From contig NZ_DS999213.1 in assembly GCF_000156335.1 (NCBI RefSeq), positions 613,350 through 677,349 of the forward strand: a stretch of 64,000 nt of DNA, read 5' to 3'. The notes under the pieces were generated by a model, which was not told the DNA's origin, did no database searches, and saw only the letters and a list, made by a program, of their open reading frames with translations. The stretch comes from Roseobacter sp. GAI101 (GTDB taxonomy: Bacteria; Pseudomonadota; Alphaproteobacteria; Rhodobacterales; Rhodobacteraceae). Of this stretch, positions 1 to 8,729 are shown in pieces. Position 1 is the first letter of the stretch. Each line of letters opens with the position of its first letter. The translations under genes were made by a program, and so were the position numbers.

Positions 1-212
1 AGTCCGAGATACACAAGCTGCTGCGCAAACTTGCAGCACAAGGTTATGCGGTCATGGTCATCAGCTCAGAGATGCCCGAAGTGATGCACGTCTCTGATCG
101 GATCGTCGCGATGTATTCGGGCCGGGTGATGCGCACCTTCACGTCCGAGGAAGTGACGGAAGACAACCTGATACAGGCCATCTCAGGGATCAGTTCCGGA
201 CAGGCTGCCTGA
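1..212 (+). CDS. Sugar ABC transporter ATP-binding protein, C-terminal end (partial)
   Basis: The window opens inside this gene; the frame starts at base 3 and runs 69 codons to a TGA at 210-212. The tail contains VMVISSEMPEVMHVSDRIVA followed by MYSGR. This is the H-loop-side end of the second ATPase domain of RbsA/XylG/MglA-type tandem ATPases, where SSEMPE is characteristic. By family, it would energise import of a monosaccharide by a periplasmic-binding-protein ABC system whose other genes lie outside the window. An FAH hydrolase starts 63 bases downstream on the same strand, which suggests a sugar or sugar-acid catabolic operon. The substrate cannot be told. Confidence 0.82.
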   Translation, partial: SEIHKLLRKLAAQGYAVMVISSEMPEVMHVSDRIVAMYSGRVMRTFTSEEVTEDNLIQAISGISSGQAA

Positions 213-275
213 TGCTGGCCGATGATGCCAGCTCCGAATGATATCGAACACATCTAATCAATCGAAGGAAACCCC

Positions 276-1139
276 ATGAAACTTCTCCGTTACGGTGCCC
301 CCGGATCCGAAAAACCTGGCCTGCTCGACACATCCGGCCGCGTGCGGGATCTGTCACAAGTGGTCCCTGACATCGCTGGTGAAACGCTGCGGCCCGCGGG
401 CCTGAAGGCGCTGCGCGAGATCGACGTTGAAACGCTTCCACTCGTCGACGGCACCCCGCAGGAGAGTTTGCGGCTTGGTGCCTGCGTCGGGGGCATCGGG
501 AAATTCATCTGTATTGGCCTGAATTACGCCGACCACGCCGAGGAAGCGGGTATGGCGATCCCGCCGGAGCCGGTGATTTTCAACAAGTGGACATCGGCTG
601 TCGTCGGCCCGAACGATGCCATTCAGATCCCGCGGGATTCCGTCAAGACTGATTGGGAAGTCGAACTTGGCGTGGTGATCGGAGAACCGGGCACCTACAT
701 CGACGAGGCGGATGCCATGAACCACGTCGCAGGCTTTTGTATAATCAACGACGTGTCAGAGCGCGAATTCCAGTTGGAGCGCGCTGGGACATGGGACAAG
801 GGTAAAGGCTGCGACACCTTCGGGCCCACTGGACCATGGCTTGTTACGCCGGACGAAGTGGCCGACCTTAATGATCTGGACATGTGGCTTGATGTTGACG
901 GTAAACGCCAGCAGTCCGGTTCCACTGCGACATTGATCTACAAGGTGCCTCACCTTGTGTCTTATTGCAGCCGCTTCATGAGCCTCCAGCCCGGCGATGT
1001 GATCTCGACCGGTACGCCTCCAGGCGTGGGCATGGGCCAGAAGCCGCCCCGATACCTGAAAGGTGGCGAGGTGGTTACACTGGGGATCGCGGGTCTGGGG
1101 GAACAACGGTCATCGGTATTGCCCGCCCTTCGCGCGTAA
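276..1139 (+). CDS. Fumarylacetoacetate hydrolase (FAH) family protein
   Basis: A 287-residue FAH-fold enzyme. The start at 276 follows a GAAGGAAACC Shine-Dalgarno. Seen in the protein: LNYADHAEEAGM (82-93), the metal-ligand segment TDWEVEL (125-131, with E128 and E130), NDVSER with D159, and GTPPGVGMG near the end. The family uses Mg2+ or Mn2+ to cleave or isomerise 2,4-diketo acids. Members beside sugar ABC transporters are often 2,4-diketo-3-deoxy-sugar-acid hydrolases of non-phosphorylative fucose or rhamnose degradation; that specificity is inferred here from the neighbour. A clear paralogue is at 14953-15792. Ureidoglycolate lyase is an alternative but there are no purine genes nearby. 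Confidence 0.85.
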   Translation: MKLLRYGAPGSEKPGLLDTSGRVRDLSQVVPDIAGETLRPAGLKALREIDVETLPLVDGTPQESLRLGACVGGIGKFICIGLNYADHAEEAGMAIPPEPVIFNKWTSAVVGPNDAIQIPRDSVKTDWEVELGVVIGEPGTYIDEADAMNHVAGFCIINDVSEREFQLERAGTWDKGKGCDTFGPTGPWLVTPDEVADLNDLDMWLDVDGKRQQSGSTATLIYKVPHLVSYCSRFMSLQPGDVISTGTPPGVGMGQKPPRYLKGGEVVTLGIAGLGEQRSSVLPALRA

Positions 1140-1879
1140 GCGTAATCAGAGGCGCTGTCAGAGCAGAATTGGTTGAGGCGGGGAGAGCTTTGCATTGGCT
1201 TCGTGGAACCACAAAAGACACGCCCTTTTTATACGTCGGGAAGAGCCCCAGACATCATCCGCTTGGCTCATTTGATAGGCTTTCCGGCTTTGTTCCGTAA
1301 TTCTGGGGTTCATTTGTAAGACCGCGGCATGGACCCCAGCCATAAGGCTGTTCAATCTTTGTGGTAAAGACTTGGCCGATTGCTTGTTGCTGTGATCAGC
1401 CGCAGACGGATTAATCGAATACGCTCGAAATCAGAGACACGCGTTAAGTTAGCAAACACTTCCTTTAACAAACGCTGCAGGTCATTAAGTATGAAATCTG
1501 AAAACTGAAGGGGTTTTAAGTGATTGGTATTTGTTAATAACCCTATGGAAAAGAGTTAAGGCTAATTTTTTTACGGACTGTCTTCCGCCATTACCGGTCT
1601 TTGATCAGCGCTGCTCAGCAATGCGTCGGAAACTTGCGATGGACATGACGAACTTATTGACCCGCTTACGGTGCCCCACGGTGCGTTTAAGCGAACTCAA
1701 CGATGCCTATTTTTTGCGATGGTGCTGGTCTTGCAGCAAGGTCCGTCGCAGATGATCCAGACGTTTTTCTGCGCATCTAGCTCGCCATGTGGTCTTCGCA
1801 GAATCTCTGAGCAGTCTCCGCGGCGTTGCGCACGCGATGGCTGCGCTGCCTGTAACGGCCAGCGCAGCGGCTATGCCCT
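1140..1879. other. Gene-poor intergenic stretch, no convincing gene
   Basis: About 740 bases between an FAH gene and the end of a GlxA-type regulator. Short open frames here (for example 1531-1755 and 1671-1883 on the plus strand, 1158-1355 on the minus strand) give low-complexity or Cys/Arg-rich peptides with no domain I recognise and no good ribosome binding site. Bases about 1430-1575 are clearly more AT-rich than their surroundings. The stretch could be a decayed gene or insertion remnant, or a regulatory region; nothing in it decides. Confidence 0.5.
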
Positions 1880-2884
1880 CTAGATCGAAAGCCGTGCGGC
1901 GTGGGATCCGCGTTCGCGATAGGGGGTCGTGTCATAATGCGCGCGGTAGCATTTCGAGAAATGCGACGGAGAGGCAAAGCCGCAGGCGAGGGCCACGTTG
2001 ATCACGCTCATGTCTGTCTGCATCAGCAGGTTGCGGGCTTTTTGCAGCCGCAGTTCCATGTAGTACCGCTTGGGGCTGCGATTCAGATAGCGGCGGAACA
2101 GGCGCTCCAACTGGCGGGTCGACATGCCGACAACGCGGGCCAGGGATGACGGGCTGATAGGTTCTTCGATGTTGGCTTCCATCATCTGGATGACCTGGCT
2201 CAGCTTGGGGTGCCGCACGCCGATCCGGGTGGGCACGGACAGACGTTGTGTGTCCTGATCTGTCCGGATCGAGCTGTAGATCAGCTGATCTGCGACCGAA
2301 TTGGCCAGTTCTTCGCCCAAATCGTCGGCAATCAGCTTGAGCATCAGATCAATTGACGATGTGCCGCCCGCCGTCGTCAGGCGGTTGCCATCAACCACAA
2401 AGACCGATTTGGTCAGATTCACCTCTTCGAATTCCTCGGAGAAACTATCCTGGTTTTCCCAATGGATCGTCGCTTTCTTGCCGTCCAGCAGACCCGCCTT
2501 GGCCAGCGTATAGGCGGCGGTACACAGGCCGCCGACCATGATACCCTTGCGAGCCTCGCGACGCAGCCAGCCCAACAGTTTCTTGGTAGTTGCCCCCTGA
2601 ACGTCGATGCCGCTGCAGACGATCAGCGTGTCGTCGCGCCGCAAGTCGTCCAGATCGCCGTCCAGCGTGAACTCGGCACCGGCCGAACACCGCACCCGGT
2701 CGCCGCCTTCACCGATCAGACGCCAGGCATAGGCTTCGCGGCCCGTCATGCGGTTGGCGATGCGCAGGCATTCCACCGCCGAAGCAAAGCTGAGCATGGT
2801 GAAGTTCTCGAGCAAGACAAAGACGAACATGCGCGGCTTGTTGCCATCCATCGGAACGCGTGTGGCAGTACGGTGCTCTGACAT
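1880..2884 (-). CDS. GlxA-family transcriptional regulator (DJ-1/PfpI domain plus AraC HTH)
   Basis: A 334-residue regulator. The ATG at 2884 is preferred because GAAAGGTGAAGCG precedes it; the frame stays open 32 codons further upstream. Residues about 18-205 form a DJ-1/PfpI-like amidotransferase fold, with the nucleophile-elbow-like segment GGLCTAAYTLA (C121). Residues about 225-325 form the double helix-turn-helix of AraC proteins, with ACGFASPSHFSKCYR at 300-314. Relatives sense small molecules such as carnitine, betaine or nicotinate-type compounds and activate catabolic genes. Its target is not evident: it is divergent from class II DAHP synthase with a 199-base gap and abuts a gene-poor region. 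Confidence 0.88.
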   Translation of the reverse strand: MSEHRTATRVPMDGNKPRMFVFVLLENFTMLSFASAVECLRIANRMTGREAYAWRLIGEGGDRVRCSAGAEFTLDGDLDDLRRDDTLIVCSGIDVQGATTKKLLGWLRREARKGIMVGGLCTAAYTLAKAGLLDGKKATIHWENQDSFSEEFEEVNLTKSVFVVDGNRLTTAGGTSSIDLMLKLIADDLGEELANSVADQLIYSSIRTDQDTQRLSVPTRIGVRHPKLSQVIQMMEANIEEPISPSSLARVVGMSTRQLERLFRRYLNRSPKRYYMELRLQKARNLLMQTDMSVINVALACGFASPSHFSKCYRAHYDTTPYRERGSHAARLSI

Positions 2885-3083
2885 CGCTTCACCTTTCGTT
2901 TGAACACTTATGCGATTGGCTTGGAACGAAAATATCAAAACCTGACAGAAACTTTGCTCACGGGGCAGGGGCAAGGTCAATAGGGTGAATTTCAGTTCTG
3001 GTCACCTGACGCAGGCTTTTGTATACCACAATCTCAAATCTTTGCGCCCTTGACGGGCGTGATGCGTACCTCGGAGGGACAAA

Positions 3084-4454
3084 ATGACCGATTGGACCAA
3101 ATCAAGCTGGCGCGACAAACCGCGGATCCAGATGCCCGACTATCCAGATCAGGACGCGCTGCACGCGGTCGAGGCCGAGTTGTCCCGCTATCCCCTGTTG
3201 GTCTTTGCCGGTGAGGCGCGGCGGCTGAAAAAGCATCTGGCGGCTGCGGGCCGGGGCGAAGCCTTCCTGCTTCAGGGGGGCGATTGCGCGGAAAGCTTTG
3301 AACAATTCAGCAGTGACATGATCCGGGATACGTTCAAGGTCATGCTGCAAATGGCGATCGTGCTGACACACGGGGCCAAGGTGCCGGTGATCAAGCTGGG
3401 GCGCATGGCGGGCCAGTTTGCCAAGCCGCGTTCAGCCCCGACGGAAATCATTGATGGCGTGGAATTGCCCAGCTACCGCGGCGATATCATCAACGAATTG
3501 GACTTTACCCCCGAAGCCCGGATTCCAGACCCGAAGAAAATGCTGCGCGCCTATACGCAAGCGGCTGCGACCCTGAACCTGATCCGCGCCTTTTCGACCG
3601 GCGGTTATGCTGACGTGCATCAGGTGCATGGATGGACGCTGGGCTTTACCGAAAGCGAAAAGGCCGAGAAATACCGCGAGATCGCGAACCGTATTTCCGA
3701 CACGCTGGATTTCATGGCGGCGGCGGGTGTCACGTCTGAAACGGCACATACCCTGCAATCGGTTGAATATTATACAAGCCACGAATCGCTCTTGCTCGAG
3801 TATGAGGAAGCGCTTTGCCGTCAGGACAGCCAGACCGGCAAATGGTTGGCGGGTTCGGGTCACATGATCTGGATCGGCGACCGCACGCGGCAGCCCGATG
3901 GCGCGCACGTGGAATTCGCCCGCGGCGTGCAAAACCCCATCGGGTTGAAATGCGGCCCGACCATGACCAGCGACGACCTGAAACAGCTGATGAAAACGCT
4001 GAACCCGCAAAATGAAGAAGGCCGTCTGACCCTGATCGCGCGGTTCGGTGCTGGCAATGTGGGCGAACACCTGCCGCGCCTGATCAAGACCGTGCAGGAA
4101 GAAGGGGCCAACGTGGTTTGGACCTGTGACGCGATGCATGGCAACACGATCAAATCGTCCAGCGGCTACAAGACCCGGCCGTTCGATTCTGTCCTGCGCG
4201 AAGTGCGTGAATTCTTTGCTGTTCATGCAGCCGAAGGCACTGTGCCCGGCGGCGTGCATTTCGAGATGACCGGCCAGGATGTGACAGAATGCACTGGTGG
4301 CGTACGCGCGGTCCAGGACGAAGACCTGTCCGACCGTTATCACACCGCCTGCGATCCACGTTTGAACGCCAGCCAGTCGCTTGAACTGGCCTTCCTCGTC
4401 GCCGAGGAGCTTTCGGGACGTCGGACGGCACATCAGGCGAAGGCCGCCAGCTAA
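3084..4454 (+). CDS. aroG: Class II 3-deoxy-7-phosphoheptulonate (DAHP) synthase
   Basis: A 456-residue class II (plant/mycobacterial-type) DAHP synthase that condenses phosphoenolpyruvate and erythrose-4-phosphate, the first step of the shikimate pathway. Seen: start after a CGGAGGGAC ribosome site, [34 protein letters not shown], and [20 protein letters not shown] near the C-terminus, which are hallmark segments of this class. Length matches the roughly 450-residue norm. It is a single-gene unit closed by a strong terminator at 4473-4508. The gene symbol is conventional; annotation pipelines also use aroF or aroH for this class. Confidence 0.96.
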   Translation: MTDWTKSSWRDKPRIQMPDYPDQDALHAVEAELSRYPLLVFAGEARRLKKHLAAAGRGEAFLLQGGDCAESFEQFSSDMIRDTFKVMLQMAIVLTHGAKVPVIKLGRMAGQFAKPRSAPTEIIDGVELPSYRGDIINELDFTPEARIPDPKKMLRAYTQAAATLNLIRAFSTGGYADVHQVHGWTLGFTESEKAEKYREIANRISDTLDFMAAAGVTSETAHTLQSVEYYTSHESLLLEYEEALCRQDSQTGKWLAGSGHMIWIGDRTRQPDGAHVEFARGVQNPIGLKCGPTMTSDDLKQLMKTLNPQNEEGRLTLIARFGAGNVGEHLPRLIKTVQEEGANVVWTCDAMHGNTIKSSSGYKTRPFDSVLREVREFFAVHAAEGTVPGGVHFEMTGQDVTECTGGVRAVQDEDLSDRYHTACDPRLNASQSLELAFLVAEELSGRRTAHQAKAAS

Positions 4455-4472
4455 GACGCTGATAAAATTTGA

Positions 4473-4508
4473 AAAGCCGCGTAACCCACAAGGGCTGCGC
4501 GGCTTTTA
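4473..4508 (+). terminator. Rho-independent terminator after DAHP synthase
   Basis: AAAAGCCGCG at 4473-4482 pairs perfectly with CGCGGCTTTT at 4499-4508. An inner CCC/GGG pair can extend the stem. It lies 19 bases after the synthase stop, and the symmetric A and T runs let it also serve the converging PAS gene. Confidence 0.85.
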
Positions 4509-4550
4509 CGTTGGTGTGCTTCGTCCGGCTGGACAGGTTGGTAGGGCGCG

Positions 4551-5222
4551 TTAGTCTTCTGATTTCACCAGACGCAGATAATGCGGGCGGCGCTTTTTTG
4601 CTGCGGCTTCGAAATTCTTTGTCGGTTCGGCAAAGCCCTTTTGCGGGACCGGTTCGGTCGGCACCTCGATGGTCTTGTTCATTTTATCTGCAACAGACGT
4701 GATCTGCATCCGCTGGATATCAAAGCGGCATGGCGTGTCGGTCATGTCGCCTTGGGTCATCAGGCAGCCCAACATCCGGCTGGTGTCGCCCATATCGCTT
4801 TTCAGCGGCAACAGGATCATCCGCGCGGTCAAATCCCCGACATCGCTTTTCAGGGTCAGCATGGCGGTGGCGGGCAATTCAAAGACTTCTTCCATCATGT
4901 CGCTGAACTGGCGGCGCGATGTCGGGGTCAGAAACGCCGTGATCGGCATGCCGCGCACTTCCATGCCCATCAGATCGCTCAGGTGGCTGCCTGCGATGCG
5001 CAGACGGGCCACACCCGGGGCGACACGTTCAAGGATAAAGGCGAATTCCAGTGCATTTTCGATGCCACGCGGATCAATATCCGACCGCTTCGGCAGCAAT
5101 TGATCGCCGCGCAGCGCGTCCCAATAGGCCTCGACCTGCGAAAGTATGGCAAAACTTTGGTCTGGGTTGTAATCTGTCATGCTTACAACATTCTGTGCAT
5201 TTTTGGTAAAGTTGTCCATCAA
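4551..5222 (-). CDS. PAS domain-containing protein (PAS_5 family)
   Basis: A 223-residue soluble protein, with no signal peptide or membrane segment. An internal ATG at codon 15 is another possible start. The core (about 20-165) has WDALRGDQLLPKRSDIDPRG, the opening typical of the alphaproteobacterial PAS_5 family, followed by the PAS-like beta-sheet region with RLRIAGSHLSDLMG. The C-terminus is basic, ending KKRRPHYLRLVK. The family includes the Caulobacter regulator MopJ, but most members are uncharacterised single-domain PAS proteins. No output domain is visible, so a ligand- or partner-binding regulatory role is inferred only. It faces DAHP synthase tail to tail. Confidence 0.82.
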   Translation of the reverse strand: MMDNFTKNAQNVVSMTDYNPDQSFAILSQVEAYWDALRGDQLLPKRSDIDPRGIENALEFAFILERVAPGVARLRIAGSHLSDLMGMEVRGMPITAFLTPTSRRQFSDMMEEVFELPATAMLTLKSDVGDLTARMILLPLKSDMGDTSRMLGCLMTQGDMTDTPCRFDIQRMQITSVADKMNKTIEVPTEPVPQKGFAEPTKNFEAAAKKRRPHYLRLVKSED

Positions 5223-5487
5223 ACTGCGGTGCCTCTTGTCAATAATCCGTCTGTATCAGACGCAAGCTTAAATCAGTGTCGTGGATTCGCCCACTTGGCG
5301 GCACATTCTTGCCTTATTTGTTCTAGTCGACTTCATATATAGTTCTTTTCAAATTTGCAGACAAAATGAATCATCTGGTTAATCTCTTGGCAAGGGCCGG
5401 GCGGACGGGCCATCCGGCTTTCGACTTGCCCCAAAATGTGATTTAGCTTTAAAGCCTCGTTATTAGCACATCTGACAGGATAAATCC

Positions 5488-6378
5488 ATGATACGTTCAA
5501 TGACGGGTTTTGCTTCTGCCAGCGGCGCGCTGGCACCTCATTCGTGGGGATGGGAACTGCGGTCGGTCAATGGCAAGGGGCTGGATTTGCGCCTGCGGGT
5601 GCCCGATTGGGTGGACGGGCTCGAGGCCGGGCTGCGCAGCGCGCTTGGTGCGCAGATCGCGCGGGGCAACGTCACCTGCAACCTGCGCATCGCCCGCGAC
5701 GAAACATCGGGCAGTCTTAGCGTGAACGCGGCGCAGCTGGAAACCGTGCTGGACGCACTGCACCAGATCGAAGCGCGCGCAATGGATGCGGGCGTGTCAC
5801 TGGCCCCGTCCAAAGCCACCGACATTGTCACCATGCGCGGCGTGTTGGAGCAGGCGACGACCGTGGATAACGTAGAAGCGCTTTCCGCGGCGCTTCTGGC
5901 AGAGTTTCCAGCGGTCCTTGCGGACTTCAATGCCATGCGCAGCCGCGAGGGTGCCGCCTTGATGCAGGTGATGATGACGCAGCTGGCCGAGGTCGAAAGC
6001 CTGACGGCCCAGGCCGCTGAACTGGCCGAAGCACGCAAGGCCGAGATGGCGACGACCCTTCAGCGCAATCTGGCGCGGGTGCTGGACAACAGCGAAGGCG
6101 TAGACGCCGACCGCCTGGCGCAGGAACTTGCCCTGATTGCGGTCAAATCGGACATCACCGAAGAAATCGACCGGCTGATCGCGCATGTCGCCGCGGCGCG
6201 CGACCTGTTAAGCCAAGGCGGTGCCGTCGGGCGCAAGCTGGATTTCCTGATGCAGGAATTCAACCGCGAGGCCAATACACTGTGTTCCAAGGCGCAAAAC
6301 ACCGACCTCACACGTGTCGGATTGGCCTTGAAAGCCGTGATCGACCAGATGCGTGAACAAGTACAGAATGTGGAGTAA
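5488..6378 (+). CDS. yicC: YicC-family endoribonuclease
   Basis: A 296-residue protein starting MIRSMTGFASASG, the family's diagnostic N-terminus, after an ACAGGA ribosome site. The C-terminal domain (about 215-296, DUF1732) contains DITEEIDRLIAHV and ends with KLDFLMQEFNREANTLCSKA. YicC proteins are RNA-binding endoribonucleases linked to small-RNA turnover and stationary-phase survival. It is separated from gmk by three bases, a pairing conserved in many bacteria, so the two are almost certainly co-transcribed. Confidence 0.95.
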   Translation: MIRSMTGFASASGALAPHSWGWELRSVNGKGLDLRLRVPDWVDGLEAGLRSALGAQIARGNVTCNLRIARDETSGSLSVNAAQLETVLDALHQIEARAMDAGVSLAPSKATDIVTMRGVLEQATTVDNVEALSAALLAEFPAVLADFNAMRSREGAALMQVMMTQLAEVESLTAQAAELAEARKAEMATTLQRNLARVLDNSEGVDADRLAQELALIAVKSDITEEIDRLIAHVAAARDLLSQGGAVGRKLDFLMQEFNREANTLCSKAQNTDLTRVGLALKAVIDQMREQVQNVE

Positions 6379-6381
6379 CCC

Positions 6382-7023
6382 ATGAGCGACCGCCGCGGCC
6401 TATTGATCATCCTCAGCTCTCCTTCGGGGGCGGGCAAATCGACCCTTGCGCGGAAATTGCGCGACTGGGATGCATCGCTGCAATTTTCCGTATCGGCGAC
6501 CACCCGCGCGCCCCGTGTGGGCGAAGTCGATGGCAAGGATTACTTTTTCACCGATGAAGAAAAGTTCCGCAACATGGTCAATGACGGCGAGATGCTGGAA
6601 CATGCGCGGGTCTTTGGGAATTACTACGGCTCACCCAAAGGGCCGGTGCAGAAATCCATCGACAACGGACGCGACGTGCTGTTCGACGTTGATTGGCAAG
6701 GCGCACAGCAGATCAGCAACTCGGCCTTGAAACAGCATGTGCTGTCCATCTTTATTCTGCCCCCGTCGATCAGGGAACTGCGCCGCAGGCTCGAGACGCG
6801 CGGGCAGGACGACCCCGAAACCATCGCCCTGCGGATGGAGAAAAGCTGGGATGAGATCAGCCATTGGGATGGCTACCATTATGTTCTGATCAACGATGAT
6901 CTGGTCGATACCGAAGCGCGGCTGAAATCCATTATCACCGCCGAACGCCTGCGCCTGTCCCAACAACCTAAACTGGTGGACCATGTCCGCGCCCTGCAAG
7001 CCGAATTCGAGGAGACAAAATGA
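6382..7023 (+). CDS. gmk: Guanylate kinase
   Basis: A 213-residue cytosolic enzyme that phosphorylates GMP to GDP with ATP, essential for GTP and dGTP supply. The P-loop [10 protein letters not shown] is at residues 12-21. The GMP-binding region shows [19 protein letters not shown], and [12 protein letters not shown] follows. Length is normal. It sits between yicC (three-base gap) and a gamma carbonic anhydrase gene with which it overlaps by four bases (ATGA), so translation is likely coupled. Confidence 0.97.
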   Translation: MSDRRGLLIILSSPSGAGKSTLARKLRDWDASLQFSVSATTRAPRVGEVDGKDYFFTDEEKFRNMVNDGEMLEHARVFGNYYGSPKGPVQKSIDNGRDVLFDVDWQGAQQISNSALKQHVLSIFILPPSIRELRRRLETRGQDDPETIALRMEKSWDEISHWDGYHYVLINDDLVDTEARLKSIITAERLRLSQQPKLVDHVRALQAEFEETK

Positions 7024-7541
7024 CCCTGTACGCCCTGGCCGATATCGCCCCGACCGTAGACCCTGATGCCTGGGTTGCCCCCGATGCAAATGTGATCGGT
7101 AATGTCGTCCTTGAAGCCGACACATCTGTCTGGTTCGGCTGCACCCTGCGCGGCGACAACGAGCCGATCAAGGTTGGCAAGGGCAGCAACGTGCAGGAAA
7201 ATTCGGTCTTTCACACGGACCCCGGGTGCCCGCTGACGATCGGTAAAAATTGCACCATCGGTCACAAGGTCATGCTGCATGGCTGTACCATCGGGGATAA
7301 TTCGCTGGTGGGCATGGGCGCTACAATCCTGAACGGGGCCAAGATCGGCAAGAATTGCCTGATCGGGGCCGGGGCGCTGATTACTGAAAACAAGGTGATC
7401 CCAGATGGGTCGCTGGTCATGGGCGCGCCGGGCAAGGTCGTGCGTGATCTGGATGCGGCGGCGATTGCCAGTTTGACCGCCAGCGCCAAGCATTACCAGG
7501 AAAACGCGCGCCGGTTCCGCAACGATCTGAAACCCGTCTGA
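7020..7541 (+). CDS. Gamma carbonic anhydrase family protein
   Basis: A 173-residue left-handed beta-helix protein made of hexapeptide repeats (for example [20 protein letters not shown]). The three histidines expected to bind the metal between subunits are present: H65 (FHTD), H82 (GHKV) and H87 (LHGC). The family is related to E. coli YrdA and archaeal Cam. Many bacterial members have weak or no measured hydratase activity, so the enzymatic role is family-based. It overlaps gmk by four bases and is three bases from phoR. Confidence 0.9.
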   Translation: MTLYALADIAPTVDPDAWVAPDANVIGNVVLEADTSVWFGCTLRGDNEPIKVGKGSNVQENSVFHTDPGCPLTIGKNCTIGHKVMLHGCTIGDNSLVGMGATILNGAKIGKNCLIGAGALITENKVIPDGSLVMGAPGKVVRDLDAAAIASLTASAKHYQENARRFRNDLKPV

Positions 7542-7544
7542 CCC

Positions 7545-8597
7545 ATGGTGCTTAGGCCGCATTTGCCCGATTTGCTGGCGGCCTTGCCCTTGCCCACGCT
7601 GGCGGTAGACCGGGCCGAACGGATCGTGGCGATGAACCCGGCCGCCGAAGCCCTTGTCGGGAAAGGCGCGATCGAGCGTCATTATATCAACGTGCTGCGT
7701 CAGCCCACCTTGGTCGATGCCGTGGAGCTGTGCCAGAAGGATGCCACCCCCCGCGAGGCGGATTACCTTGCCAATGACGGCACCAATGACATCACTTACA
7801 GGGTGCATGTGCGCAAGGTCGTGGGCATGGATTACGTCCTGCTCAGCTTTATGGATATCACGCAGGTTACCAAGGCAAGCCAGATGCGGCGCGATTTCGT
7901 CGCCAACGTCAGCCATGAACTGCGCACGCCTTTGACGGCGTTGATGGGGTTTATCGAAACCCTGCGCGGACCTGCACGCGATGACGCCGCCGCGCGAGAC
8001 CGTTTTCTGGGCATCATGACGGGCGAGGCCGAGCGGATGAACCGGCTGGTTGGCGATCTGTTGTCGCTGTCGCGCGTGGAATCCGATGAACGGGTCCGGC
8101 CCACCGACAAGGTCGATCTGCGATATGTGCTGCAATCTACGCTGCGCAACCTGAACCCTTTGGCGGTCGAGGCGGATGTGACACTGGTGCCGCGCATCGG
8201 AGAGGAGCCCTTGCCGTTGATCGGGGATACCGACCAGCTGATGCAGGTGTTCACCAATTTGATCGAAAACGCGATCAAATACGGCGGTTCTGGCAAACCG
8301 GTCGACCTTGACGTTGAAACCACCCTGCGCGATCCGTCCCTGCGCGGCCCCGCGGTGCGGATCACGGTAACAGACCACGGCCCCGGCATTGATCCACTGC
8401 ATCTGCCGCGCCTGACCGAGCGATTCTACCGCGCCGATGACCACCGCAGCCGTGCCTTGGGGGGGACGGGGTTGGGTTTGGCGATCGTGAAACATATCCT
8501 GAACAGACACCGCGGTCGGTTGAAAATCACCAGCACCTTGGGGCAGGGCGCGCAATTCACCGTTATTCTGCCCTTTGATACGGCTGAAAACCGCTAG
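7545..8597 (+). CDS. phoR: Phosphate regulon sensor histidine kinase PhoR
   Basis: A 350-residue kinase. Residues about 8-110 form a PAS domain; the dimerisation/phosphotransfer helix carries NVSHELRTPLTALMGF with H124 as phospho-acceptor; the ATPase domain has NLIENAIKYG and GGTGLGLAIVKH. No hydrophobic membrane segment is visible, unlike E. coli PhoR, so it is probably cytosolic or held at the membrane by partners. No Shine-Dalgarno precedes the ATG, suggesting coupling to the upstream gene. The pst-phoU-phoB genes that follow make the PhoR assignment firm. Confidence 0.9.
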   Translation: MVLRPHLPDLLAALPLPTLAVDRAERIVAMNPAAEALVGKGAIERHYINVLRQPTLVDAVELCQKDATPREADYLANDGTNDITYRVHVRKVVGMDYVLLSFMDITQVTKASQMRRDFVANVSHELRTPLTALMGFIETLRGPARDDAAARDRFLGIMTGEAERMNRLVGDLLSLSRVESDERVRPTDKVDLRYVLQSTLRNLNPLAVEADVTLVPRIGEEPLPLIGDTDQLMQVFTNLIENAIKYGGSGKPVDLDVETTLRDPSLRGPAVRITVTDHGPGIDPLHLPRLTERFYRADDHRSRALGGTGLGLAIVKHILNRHRGRLKITSTLGQGAQFTVILPFDTAENR

Positions 8598-8618
8598 GAT
8601 CCGATCGTTTTTCGGACG

Positions 8619-8651
8619 TTGTCATAAAACTGTAATACAACTGTCACAAAA
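8619..8651 (+). promoter_or_regulatory. Triple Pho-box direct repeat upstream of pstS
   Basis: Three 11-base direct repeats stand head to tail: TTGTCATAAAA (8619-8629), CTGTAATACAA (8630-8640) and CTGTCACAAAA (8641-8651). This matches the PhoB operator, whose half-sites follow CTGTCATA with an AT-rich tail at an 11-base period. Adjacent repeats give two overlapping Pho boxes. They lie 79 bases before the pstS start, so the operon is expected to be induced by phosphate starvation through the PhoB encoded at its far end. Confidence 0.88.
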
Positions 8652-8729
8652 GACCAACGAAGCAGGCCTAGTGCTTGCCCCAAGATCACCATGGGGGTGA
8701 TCAGAAATTCCAAGCTGACAGGAGACATC

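Noticed and set aside
1531-1883. Two overlapping plus-strand frames before the GlxA-type gene
   Set aside because: No ribosome site, no recognisable family, unusual composition; one runs into the regulator's 3' end.
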